Shown here: positions 50,801-62,649 of the stretch, piece after piece
Numbering within the stretch: position 1 is the first letter of the stretch
How the letters are laid out: each line of letters opens with the position of its first letter
Source of the DNA: Paragordius varius
Taxonomy: Eukaryota; Nematomorpha
Direction: 5' to 3'
Length of the DNA stretch: 64,000 nt
Assembly (NCBI GenBank): GCA_964247055.1
Contig: OZ176051.1
Coordinates: forward strand, 3,844,001-3,908,000
Notes under the pieces: model-generated
The model's database searches: none
Told to the model about the DNA's origin: nothing
Seen by the model: the letters and a program-made list of their open reading frames with translations, nothing else
Made by a program: the position numbers and the translations under genes

Positions 50801-52698
50801 GAACCTTTGTTGAAATTTGAATCAAATAAACCCTTAACAATATCAAAGAAAAAAGCAAGTAGTAACACCCTCATAAAACATAATACTGTCGAATCAGAAA
50901 AGGTGCCATCTCGTCAATCTTCACTTTCCCCTTCAACGACCACGACTTCTAGCATAGATATTGTGCATTGCGCGTGTGGTATGCAAGAGGAAAATGGTCT
51001 TATGGTTCAGGTATTTTACAAAAAAAATTAAAATTTAACGTGAAAAACGTATAATTGAGTGTATTATCCATTAACATCTCTATTCCTTATATTGCAAGTT
51101 GAAACGATGAATTTTATTTGAAAAAAATCAAGGTTTAAATATGTATAGGTGTCCTTTGAAAAATATAATTGTCTTTTAGTTTTTCCATTTCGTCCGTAAA
51201 ATTTTGATTTTTACTGTAAGTTAAGTTTATCACATTTTAGTGAATCACACTTGAATCGAAGTTTTAAGAAATCAAAAATTTTTTTTTCATTATAGTGTCA
51301 CAAGTATTGTTTTTCGATTTGCCAATAATATTTCTCGTTAGAAGGTGTCTAAGGTTATATAGATTGGTATTATAAATTGGGTCAAATAATTTATACAACC
51401 TTATAAATGTAATTATATTTAAATTGTTATACATTATTTAGTGTGATATGTGTTTTGCGTGGCAACATTCATATTGCTTGAATTTGCCGAAAGATTCACA
51501 CGGAAAAGAAAAAATTCCAACATATCATATTTGCTATTTTTGTCGAAATCCACCAGGTATTTTGAGTTTTTTTTCAAAAAATATTTCTTAAACGCAGTGT
51601 ATAAATCGTTTTTTATCACATAAATAGATCCAACTCAGTTATTAGATGAATTTTTTGTCATGAATGATGTGCATAGAACCGGAAAATTTCCCATGACTGG
51701 AAAACCTCTGAAAAAAGGTTAAATTTTTGGATATTTATATTTTTCAAACCCAACTTTTTACATTGTACAATTATTAGTTAATAAGACAGACCATATGAAT
51801 GTAGCCAATGTAGACAAAAATAATCAAAAAAATACAGTAAATGATGCTAATTCCATTTCACAACAACAGAACAACTTATACCAAAAATCTGTTGCGATTG
51901 AAAGGGAAGTCTTAAATCTAGATGCAACTTTATACAATCTTCGGATCAAATTACATCAAGCTAATAATAAAGATTGCCTCACTACATCACCAAATAAGTA
52001 TTAAATTATCAAAATTTCATATTAAAAGCTGTTTTGTAAATTATTCCAAGACAATAAATGTAGCTGCTGATATAATTTTTTGGGGTAATTTTTTACATCG
52101 GTTTAAAATGATTAAGATAAAAATGTTAATTAAAATCAATTTGACCGAACAAACAATCGAGCTGAAATTCTTTTATTCTAAAATCATTACACAAAAAATT
52201 GTCTTATAACCATAGTAAAAGTTCTGATTTACATCCCAGTTATTTTATGAATATTTATCCATACATTTATATTAATTTTATTAGATCTTTCCAGAATGGT
52301 CAAAATATTTCCGAAAATCAGAAAATTGTATGTTTTTAACATGTTTCTATTTGCTATTGGCCTTTGACCTTTATTTTTTAAATGTAAAAATTTTATATTT
52401 AGGATGGTGGTTCCCTTAATTTTGATATACTCAATTCTTTTGAACTACAACAAATTGAACTTGACAATCATTTAAAGGAAGTAGAATCGAAATATCTAGG
52501 TATTTATCGCTTTTATAACTTCGCTTATTAAGAATATCATATCATAATTTTATAATTAATACTTCTTTTTTCGATAACCATAATTTATATATATATATAA
52601 ATTATTTGTTTAAAATTATACCATGAATGATTTATGTTATTTATATTTTGTTAGATCTTGAAAAACAATTTTTAAGCAGTGAAATTCCATTACAATAG
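47878..52698 (+). CDS. PHF20: PHF20-like Tudor-Tudor-PHD chromatin reader
   Basis: Nuclear methyl-lysine reader; in vertebrates PHF20 belongs to the MOF/NSL histone acetyltransferase complex. About 15 exons, roughly 965 residues. The first Tudor-like domain has HWYLAKILDLKIDERKILIH and GWNKKYDQWVTY; the second has VLAKNPMYGYIPAKIVEIL and GSYVLSFIDK. A long Ser/Asn/Lys-rich linker (mainly 49355-50329) follows. The PHD finger spans two exons, CACGMQEENGLMVQ (to 51009) then CDMCFAWQHSYCLNLP and YHICYFCRNPP. The C-terminal helices LDATLYNLRIKLHQA and FELQQIELDNHLKEVESKYL follow. The human PHD reads CICEVQEENDFMIQC, which fixes the family. Introns 1-3 are 25, 24 and 25 bp (47955-47979, 48122-48145, 48326-48350); later ones are larger. 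The gene ends PLQ then TAG. Confidence 0.9.
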
Positions 52699-52820
52699 CA
52701 CAACAACAGCCAACTATAAATCAATTTAAACCGTGTTTTTTGGACTTAAATTGGCAAAATAATTATTGTAATATTTTGTAAAAAAATAAATTTTTCATAT
52801 ATTGTTTTTTCAATATATCT

Positions 52821-53762
52821 ATGAAGTTTACTTTTATTCTCCTGTTCTTAGTTAGCTTAAAAAAGGTAAATTTGAATTTTAACATTATTTGAAATGTAAA
52901 GAATTACAAAATATTTTAAAAATATAAGGATTAAATGCGTATGATAAACCCCGATTATATAAAATTTGATAAATAGCTTAATATTTAGAGTGTCCATAGA
53001 AATTATATATAATAATATCGAATAGGTTTTAATGCACATAAGAAGTTTAATTTTGCTTAGCCTGCCATTTCAAATTAAAGGTTATATTACTTTTTCTATT
53101 TGATATAAAGATGGCGTTTCTTAAACTATGTTCTTATAAAATTTATATTTTAGCGTATAATGTAAATTTTTGGTTAGGGAACATAATAGCTAACTAAGTT
53201 CTGATAGTTTAGGGATTTTTAATTTTTTGACAGTTTATATTTTATAACGTTGCGCTTATGGCTTTGCCAATCTCTTTTTAAGCCCTCATAATGAGCCAAA
53301 AACAATAAAAAATTAGTTTTTGAACAATATTTGATATTTATAAAGAATTTCAGATATAAATTTTTATACCTCATTGACGGCTTAATTGTATACGAAATCC
53401 TAATTCCACATTATTATTTATAATATTAAAATAATTTCGATTAACTTAAACATTGATAATGTTAGATATTAATTTTAATAAAAATTTCTTTTCAAAAATA
53501 CTCTCATTGGAATCATCAGATAAATTGCAATATTGAAAAATCACCAGAATCCAATTTTAGTGTTAAAGTTATTGAAATTGAACCACTTAAATGCGATGGT
53601 GCAACTTATAAAGGACCTCAGCCTTGTAAGCCATGTCCAAATTCCTACCAAATGTGTACGCGGAGAATTAAGAGCGTCTATTGTAAAGTGAATGCATGTG
53701 ATATAGATGTGTGTCTTCCTATTTTAACTGATGCCAATAATACTTTAGTTATTTGCAAATGA
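52821..53762 (+). CDS. Small secreted cysteine-rich protein, family unknown
   Basis: Two exons, 52821-52865 and 53520-53762, join in phase 0 to give 95 residues. Exon 1 encodes little more than a signal peptide, MKFTFILLFLVSLKK. The mature part has nine cysteines, with blocks KCDGATYKGPQPCKPCPNSY, MCTRRIKSVYCKVNACDIDV and CLPILTDANNTLVICK (stop after the last Lys). One N-glycosylation sequon (NNT) is present. An odd cysteine count suggests an inter-chain disulfide or an unpaired residue. I do not recognise the fold. The gene starts 122 bp after the PHF20-like stop on the same strand and is convergent with the SLC6 gene. Signal peptide, clean GT-AG intron and Cys spacing argue it is real. Confidence 0.65.
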
Positions 53763-53929
53763 ATATTGACAGACAGACAAAATTAATATGTGTAAAAAAT
53801 TTATTGTACAATGAATCAATCACAAATTATATATTATCATGTGTGTAGTATATCTGCATGCTATGAACTAATTATTTATCTTTTTGGATATATATTTACT
53901 ATAAAATAAAATGTTGGCAATCAATATTG

Positions 53930-56900
53930 TTACGGTTTTTCGCCCAATTTTAATTTGAGAACGTTTTCAAAGTTTTCATCGTTATAATTACATCCCTTCA
54001 ACCAAAAATCACTGGAAGGACTACGGATCATTTTAGCTTTCTAAAATTATAAAAAAAATATTTAGCTATTTTTATAATTTAATTAAATTGGGTAAAAAAT
54101 TCTATGCAAAACATACCTCTCTGAAGGTCCCCGGTTCTTTCCAGAAGTAGTATAAGCCTCCAATTACAATTTGTGCCAATATCGCTATAGTCAAAGTCCA
54201 ACCAAAACTGTGCGCCCAGCCCGGATATTTATAATTATCGAGTTTGTGTTCATCTTGCGTTACCAAATCATACAGCGATGTAATGGTCAATGTCTAGAAA
54301 TAAATATTTACAAATACAATATCATATTAAATTACCTATCGTGTTTTGTAAAATGAATTTTAAGTTTTTTTAAGAAAAATGATGCGTTAAAACGTTGAAG
54401 CTTTAGCCATTTTAAAATCAATTAAAATATTTACAATTAATAAGAGAGGTCCAAACACGACCCACCCACATAACCAATATAGTTTGTGGGGCAGAGTGCG
54501 TCCCAACATCATTTCAATGTCTTTAACAAAACGTTTGAATCCATAAATCCACATAATGCCGACAACTTCGGCCGCCGCAATGAAAATGAGGTTGAAATCG
54601 CCAACATAATAGTTTATGAGATCAAAAACGTAAAATCCACCCTATGGCGAAAATGAAAAAAGTAAAACTAAATTTTGCTCCACAACAAAATAAATACAAT
54701 AGAAGCTTAACTTACATAAGTGACAAACGGTAGCCCTAACAAAAAGCATAGGAAACATATCCCAGCAGACATGTACGTTTTATACTTCCAAGGGAATATG
54801 GTTGGAAATTGGTCATGTATTGCACTTGTTATAGTTTGAATTAGAGCTATTTCGCTGTCCAGCCCCAGGATGTATAACATGAGGAAAAATAGGACTGACC
54901 ACAATTGAGGTAGCGGGAGCCGCGATAAAGCCCTCGGGTATACAATGAAAACAAGGCCGGGACCTAAATATGATTGAAAGCGTAAAATCTTCATTTTAAG
55001 AAGTACTAACAAACCAACACCTCAAATTCATCTTTGAACTAATTATGTTCTGAATATCCCAAATTACCTATATTTTTAAAATACTTTACAAATAATATAA
55101 TCTTTTTAAAATATATATAATATATGATTTAGCTCAAAAAAACATAATTTATTTTTAGGAACTATTAATGTTCAGGGAAGAATTTTTAATGTTCAAAGGG
55201 TAAATTTGAGGCATAAGTGTAATCTATTTGTATTACCAGATATGGTTTGAGAACCATCCGTGAGATCAAGGTCAAGTTCGTAAGCCATATTTCCAAGATA
55301 GGAAAAAATAACTATCCCGGCTATCAGGCTTGTTACCGTATCCATAATGCTAACGATAACGGCATCTTTGTAACAATTATTACGGAAAGGATTAAAACTG
55401 GCAAATGTTGTAATTCCTCCGAGTGCTAAACTTAAGGAGAAAAACATTTGGGAACAAGCAGCTTTCCACACCTAATCAGAAAAATAGTGAGTTAAATTCA
55501 TTGTGTAAACAAACATTGAAGCATTTTTATAGACAGTAAAAACAAAAAATGATTAGTGAAAATTAAAAAACTGAACTTGCTTAGATAACCAAGAATGAAA
55601 GGCTTGTAAATTTTGTATAATAAATTATTCCTTTTTGTTTTTACTGTTAGTTTATATATATAATTACCTTAATTTCCAGTAATTTATCCCATTGCGGAGT
55701 AAAGAGATATTTTAGGCCAGCTCCGGAACCTTTGAGTGTTACTCCACGAATTAAAAGTATGATAAGTAGGAGGTATGGTAACGTGGCTGTTACATATATA
55801 GCCTATTAAAAAAATAAAAAAAAAATAAAAACGTAATTATTTAGATAAAATATTTAAGATATTTGCCAAAATACATATGGAAAAAATATTTTTTATATAC
55901 TTTTCCGGCAGTTTGAATGCCCTTGTAAAGCATACCGAAAACAATAAGCCATGAAAGAAAAAGGATAAGAGCCAAGTCCCATTTTAATGGCCCAATATCG
56001 TCTATACCTTTGGAGCGGTTAAATCCCAAAACACGATTACTATAAAAGAATATATGATATATTGAAATTATATCATTTTTTAGTTATTTTAAAAATCTAA
56101 GCATTTTTACATCCAAAATTCCTCCATAGATGATACATTACGTTTGATTACGGCTAAATCATTCCCAATTGTGTGATTAAAATTTGGAACATACGGGGTA
56201 GTTAAATTTGGTTGCATAGAGGATTGGTAATTTAAATCGGTATAGTTAAACATAGAGGTATTGGATAGCGATTGTAGAGTAAAATTTAGGTGATTCAATA
56301 AGTTTGCTCCATCATTTGAGCTAGTATTCAAAGATGTGATCATCGAAGAGTTACTGAGCGTTTTTGTAGTATTTAAAATAGTGTTTGTGTCATAGCAAAA
56401 TTTGGTATTAAAATTCTATGAATATAAATACAGTAAAAATTTGAATTAAACGACGCAACATAAAAGTATGAGGTTTATATTTTTTGTTAAGATGACCACA
56501 TTTTTTAATCCGTGATTTACATATAACTCAATATATTACAATATGTATTCGAGTGTGTTACCATATATTTTAATACTTATTTCTCAAATACTAAGCTTTG
56601 ATAAATATATACAAAAAATATTAGTCTTTAAGTTTGTAAGTTTTGCTTTATATTACTATAAATGGACATCAGAAAAAATAGAAAATATATATAAACTAGA
56701 TTAAACTTCTCAAAAATTAATTTTTATCTTCGAAAAAAAGGGCAAATTTTACATTGTTGCAATGTGCCCAAGGTAGGTGACGTTGAAATGAGGCAAATGT
56801 ATAGTACAGCGTATATGCCATAAGTATATTGTAATAAACACATATAATAAGGCAGGTGAATAGCATTGCATATCCAATACCTTTATTACAAAATACAAAA

Positions 56901-57850
56901 AATATTAATAGAAATAAAAACTTTTTTTTACAAAAAATGTTTTTTAGATAACGCTTATTGACAACACCCTTGTTTTTATCGTTAATTTGCAGTATCATTT
57001 GCGTAATTAATTAATAACCTATTATAATTTATTGGCAGGCTATTAAAAGGATTGATTTGATTTAACAACATTTATATTGGCCGATTTGGCACTCTTACAA
57101 TTGAAATATTTTATATCAATTACTTGTTATAATATACTTAATATACAAATTTTTAATCTATTTATATCCGAAAAAATTTAAACGCTATTTAGAGTCAAAT
57201 ATTTTTTGCATATTAATTAATGAATATAAAACAAGTTGTAAAACCATTTAAATTTAAAAGATGGCTTTTCGGAAAATATATAATTAAATTTATTTATATT
57301 TGGTTACCCATAGTAATTGGAGCAATTTTAAAAGCACCGGGTGGTCCTCGCCTTGTAAATTGACCCAACGATAGTTCCATAAAATAAAGCGGTTTCCCAA
57401 TCACAAACAGTATAATGAAATAGGGTATTAAGAAAGCCCCTAAAATTTATTTAAAAGACAAACATTATTACATGTAAAGGCAATTATATACCTAAAAAAG
57501 ATGTTACATAATTATATAAAATTCCTTTCAAAAAATTGATAATATAGCTGGTAAAATAAAATTAGGTATAAACCTCCGCCATTATCAAAGCAAACATAAG
57601 GGAATCTCCAAATGTTACCGAAACCTACTGAAAATCCTATGATGGATAAAACGAATTCAATGTGGTTTCCCCATTCACCCCGATGGTTTTGATCAGCAAC
57701 ACCTTCGATCTTGACTTCTAAATCATTTTTTTCGGGCTAAACAATGGTTTTTAGAATAATTATTTATGAATAATTATTGAAAATTATGAAAAAATTTACA
57801 GAATTTAGTTCTTTTATGGGTATTCCTGGTTTTTCGTTGTTTTGTTTCAT
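53930..57850 (-). CDS. Sodium/chloride-dependent neurotransmitter or amino-acid transporter (SLC6)
   Basis: Plasma-membrane symporter of the LeuT fold with 12 membrane segments over about 12 exons. It starts [17 protein letters not shown] (57850). TM1 carries [20 protein letters not shown], the Na+ and substrate site; TM2 follows with [20 protein letters not shown]. After TM3 comes LPWAHCNN, the conserved start of extracellular loop 2. That loop (exon about 56105-56415) is long, with about ten N-glycosylation sequons. TM6 has [19 protein letters not shown] then NNCYKDA, closest to glycine/amino-acid members. TM7-TM12 run from 55400 to 54120 and the cytosolic tail ends KLGEKP. The substrate cannot be fixed from sequence. 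A decayed MITE occupies most of the intron between TM7 and the following exon. Confidence 0.9.
55013..55217. mobile_element. Decayed foldback MITE, copy H (SLC6 intron)
   Basis: Degenerate relative of copies A-G: CTCAAATTCATCTTTGAACT, the TTATGTTCTGAATAT and ATTACCTATATTTTTAAAAT core, AACATAATTTATTTTTAG and a right arm AAAGGGTAAATTTGAGGC. The TACCATT tips are lost. It takes up about 205 of about 275 bp of this intron. Confidence 0.6.
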
Positions 57851-59492
57851 CGTAAATTGGATTGGACCAATAGTTCATAAAGTCAAATTTTGAGCACTTT
57901 GAAATTTCTGGTACGGAGTGGGATAATTGGAATGGAATGAATCAAAGTTTATGTTAATTAATCAAAATATAAATTATATTATTGCCTTAATTTTAATTTT
58001 TTATGTTAGCAAAAAAAAGATTTATAAAAAATTATTTTTAGATAAAAAATATGAAAAATAGGTTGTGTATTTATGATTTAAAAGAATGTCAACTCGACTG
58101 TATACTTGTTATATTTTGGACGAAGATATATATAAATACCTTTGTTTTTATTATTAATAAAGCCTAGGTAACAACACTTTTTAATAGTCCATACATTATG
58201 AAAATAAAAAATAGATAATTTGTATGATGCAAGAATTTTGATGAGTTTTTTTTATAAATAGCATTTTTTGAAAAAATAAGATATATAAACTTTAAATTCA
58301 TATAAAAATATATTAATTAACATGTTCACTCCAAAACTTAAAATAGTTTTAAATTTATATTTTTGATTATCAAATATTATTTTCAAGTTTATGGACATCA
58401 GACAATGGTTAATCATGAAATATATTTAACATTTTTTGATGAATATTTTACCAAGGTTAAACATAAAAGAATAATTTAGTTTGCTAAAAAATTTTTTTAG
58501 GTATGATATAAAAATTAATATAAAATAATAAAATTACCGTATTTGAATTTCTCTAGCTATCACACTTTTTATACCTCCGTAAAATAAAATAATTTTTAGA
58601 CTCTAAGAAAAAAAATGATTTTGTAGCAATTGATTGGTTTTATCAATTTTTCAAAAAATTATTTTATAAAATGTTATAATTAATTCGCTAAACGATAACA
58701 TTTATGATGGACTATTGCATCATTAATATTGATAAATGGCTTCGGGCATCATTTTCCCCAAAAATATGGTTTTAATCGTTCACCATTAATTTATTAAATT
58801 TATATTTTTAAAAAAGATATACCTTAAGGGTTTCTCCTACATAAATGATAAGATAATATTAATTATACTTACAATATACATATTTTCTTAATATATTTAA
58901 TTATCTTATTTTTACGTGAAAAATTAAATTTTACAAAAAAAAATAGCTTAGAAAATTATTTGGAATTGAATTTTTAGACAGTTCGTATGTTTAATAAATA
59001 TGTTCCTGACTTTACCCACAATTTCCATAGGCAAAATTTGTATATAAAACCATTTTTTGAATGAAAACCAAAAACTTTGCAAATTAAAAACTTTTTGTTA
59101 ATATATTATTACAAAAGAATGAATATTATTGCGACAAAATAAAGTATATATTTCACGGGTAAATATGTGGATATAACACATTGAAAATGCCTGGCAATAA
59201 TAGTACGATACGTTATTATATCATAAATAGTAATAAAAAAATTTAAATATTAATTTTATAAATTAGTGGTAACTTATAAATGTGAAATATTTGATAGCCA
59301 ATTTTATTTAACAGGTGGTTTCCTGTTTGGTTTTTCAGTGACCGTGTTTTTTACATGAATTAATTTATTTGAAACCAATCAATTATAAGATTCACAACAT
59401 ATAAATATTTATTTGTCACGTATAAGAATGAATTATTTGCATAACATGTAATTTATAAATAGTTATGATATTATAAATATTAGTGGCATAAA
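57851..59492. other. Intergenic, very AT-rich, nothing recognised
   Basis: 1.6 kb between the SLC6 start and the TRIP13 stop. It presumably contains the SLC6 promoter. No exon, repeat terminus or RNA gene identified. Confidence 0.5.
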
Positions 59493-62400
59493 TCATTTTT
59501 TTATTTCCTCCATTTTGATTTGTATGGTTTTTTCAATGGCTGTCATGTAATCTTCTATACTACAATTTTGTTTCTGAAAAATATGATAAAATTAATTTTA
59601 TAAAGTGTTGGATACTTTTTACCTATTTTTGACAACTTTAAAATGATTCAGTTAAATAATTTTTTGGGTAAAAAATACTTTAATAAAAAGGGCATGGGCT
59701 AAAAATGGAATTTTTCTGATAACGCGACCACTTAAACCACTGGCCGTTTTACAAATATCGAATAAGCGTAAACTGTGACGTGTAGAAGATTGATTTTCAA
59801 ATTGCATTATTTTCAGGCATTTCAAGTCCACTAATGTTAATTTGGGCCTGATTATACCAACCTATACAGAATATTTGATACAGATATATACCATTTACAG
59901 CTCAAATTCACCCTAAACTAAATTATGTATTTTTTAAGATTTAAAATTACCTTTATTTTATAATATGAAATTCTGTTTAAACTTAATGTAGTGCTGAAAA
60001 AACAATAAACTATGTCGTAAAAATATATTTCATATTAATGATGAGTTATATTATCCCGAAAATACATAATTTATTAGGGTGATGAATTGTTCAAGGGTAA
60101 ATTTGAATTGTAAATGGTATATCAATATATTAATGTAGGATTTAAAGATATTAATAGAAAAACATATTTTTTTATTTTGTACCTTCATTAATTCTATTAA
60201 ACTGCATCGTATCATATGGAATATGACTTCATGATCTGGTAAATCAATGTAGAGTTTTAGATCTGCCCTATCTAAGAAAGCGGAGTCTAATGCCTCAAAC
60301 AAATTAGATGTTGTTAATATCATGACATTTGGAAAACTAAATTATAATTTTTTTTACAAAAATATATAAAAAAATAAGCATTTGACAAGGTAATCAATCA
60401 ACTTTTAATACTATTAAATAGTTTTCTCAAATAATTTGGAATGTAAATTAATTTATTTATTAAGCAAATGACATATAATGAATGATAGAATGAATATTAA
60501 AGCCACCTAATTAACTTAAAATGAAAATTAAATTTTGAAATCTAATTCTGTAAAATTATTATTATAAAACAAAAATTTATTAACTTTTTAATTTTATCCA
60601 TTTGTGTAAGTAAAGCGTTAACGACACGCAATGCATCACTCGGTTCAGAAGCGGTTGATATATTCCGTGAACCAGCAATACTTTCTACCTATGAAACAAT
60701 ATTTAAATTGGCTTAAATGAATAATTTATCAAAGAAAAAGTATAATATAATATTAACTGTTTTCTTCAAATTAAATATTTTTACGAATTAAATTTTAAAC
60801 CTCAGAAAAATAAGAAATTTTGGAAAATTTACTAGATTGGGATAAAGGTTTGAAATTTAGGTCGAACTCCATATTAAATTAAAAAACAACGGAAAACTGA
60901 AAAAATTGTGCCGATTAGGGTTAGATCTGACCGGTTAAGAATGTATTCATCATCGTGAGTGTGTCTGATGACTATTATCGATACTCCAAAACTTTCAAAC
61001 AATCGTTTATCACGCAAACATATTTAATGTAAAAATATTGTTAGTTTAGAATTTGTTTATAATGTAATCTTTTAAATACTAACTATTTAGCACGGTTAAC
61101 ATTGTGTTTGGTTAATTTGTTTTTAATAAATAATAAGTACATATGACCATGAATGACTGTATTTATTAGCGGTCGGATCGGTTTTTTGTGAGAGCCATTA
61201 AATACAAAACCCTAGATAATCGTTAAATTTTTTGACATTATATATCGAGCTATGAGACCTATGATATTCATATAAACTTTGACTTATGAAAGAAATTAAA
61301 ATATTTATTCTTATAGTTTGATTGATACTTAGTTTATGATCCCATAGTAATATAAAGACCACTTAAAATGATAAAAACATCTCTGGACCTATGTAAATTC
61401 GATTACAACGTTATCCAAAAATTAGATGACGTTTAAACCGATTCCGGATTTTTTCATCCATGTTTTCCGTTAATATTTTATTTAAAGGAAAGATTTTGTT
61501 CGGGTTTCTGTTCCGTGTTCGGAAATAAATGGTTTCGATAGTATTAAATTACAATATGATAAAAGATTTTTTGAGACGGTTCTCAAAACAAGCTGATGAT
61601 ATGGCATAAAAAGGGTTTAAATAAAGTCCCTAAACTTCTTAGTACCATTTGTTATTCATTAATTAAGGGTAAAAATAAGCTAAACCTCATCAATTAAAAC
61701 GAAAATTAATGTATTCTCATCTGCAGCTACATCTTGAATTTTTTGGAATATTCTTTGCACCATTTTTCCACTCTGTTATAAATTAAAAAATAATATATAT
61801 ACCTCGGAAAACCATTTTGAAAACAAACAATGGCTATTTATTTCAAACAAGAAACCCCAATTGTAACAATCAATCATTCTAATCATAATTTTTTGGGCCA
61901 ATGATTTACATAAAGACGTTTTTCCGGTACCCGGTGGACCTTATATTTTAATAAAACAACAAACCGTGCAAGAGAATAACTTTATTCCAGCTTATTTGCG
62001 TTGTATCAACATGATGTGTGGCAAAAAGCATAGCACTATATGCATAATCTAGCAACTAATGATACAATAATGAAAAAATTTACATCATCCTTGACATAGG
62101 TTTTAAACAACAAAGTTTCCCAGGTTCTGTGAAACTTCAAGTTGGGTAAATTATAACTTTTAAGTGCAAAAATATTGTCACTTTCACTCGTCGGTTGATT
62201 CATGTCCTCATTTATTTCATCCAAATTAGATCCATCAACGAACAGGCTATAGAGATGGAATTGGACTTCATTATTTTGTAGATCTAAAAACTATTTTATT
62301 TATTTTTAAGCAATTTTACTGCCCCTTCTCCCCCATTCGGTTTATCAATGTTTACTGATATTATCTTATTTTGCAAATAATCATCATTAAATTGTTCAAA

Positions 62401-62590
62401 CTTTAAATTACTTTCCACATAAAGCATCGAAAATGATTTCAAAAATTCAGTTAGTTTGTCCTTTATACGACCGTAATCAACATCGCTACATAAAATAAAT
62501 TTATATAATTTACCAATCAGATAATTGAACCTCGATATGAAATGTATTTTTAGATAAATTAGACCGTTGACTAGAAGTAATTATATTCAT
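59493..62590 (-). CDS. TRIP13: TRIP13/PCH2 AAA+ ATPase
   Basis: Remodels HORMA proteins (MAD2, HORMADs) in the spindle checkpoint and meiosis. The N-terminal domain starts [14 protein letters not shown] then [12 protein letters not shown] (human PTVHVEVHQR). It contains [15 protein letters not shown] and [20 protein letters not shown], then [10 protein letters not shown] joined over a 25-bp intron (61940-61964) to Walker [12 protein letters not shown]. Next are [14 protein letters not shown], Walker [12 protein letters not shown] (61690 and 60690), [20 protein letters not shown], sensor [20 protein letters not shown] and [20 protein letters not shown]. The last exon ends [10 protein letters not shown]. 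Intron 1 is 28 bp (62486-62513). The junction near 62290 is unresolved: the visible donors do not match the acceptor phase. The start lies 59 bp downstream of the asparagine synthetase stop, same strand. Confidence 0.92.
59889..60119. mobile_element. Foldback MITE, copy G (TRIP13 intron)
   Basis: About 231 bp, with short arms of one to two subterminal units. It forms most of a TRIP13 intron of about 320 bp (about 59862-60183), with roughly 25 and 60 bp of non-element sequence at either side. Confidence 0.83.
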
Positions 62591-62649
62591 GTCAATAAAA
62601 TTTACTAATCGTCTGCTTATTTATTTATTAGAAAAATGTATGTATAAAA

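Noticed and set aside
6427-60119. CRISPR-like array reading of the regularly spaced AATTCACCC units
   Set aside because: Units occur in mirrored arms of a transposon-like element in animal introns, without unique spacers of constant length.
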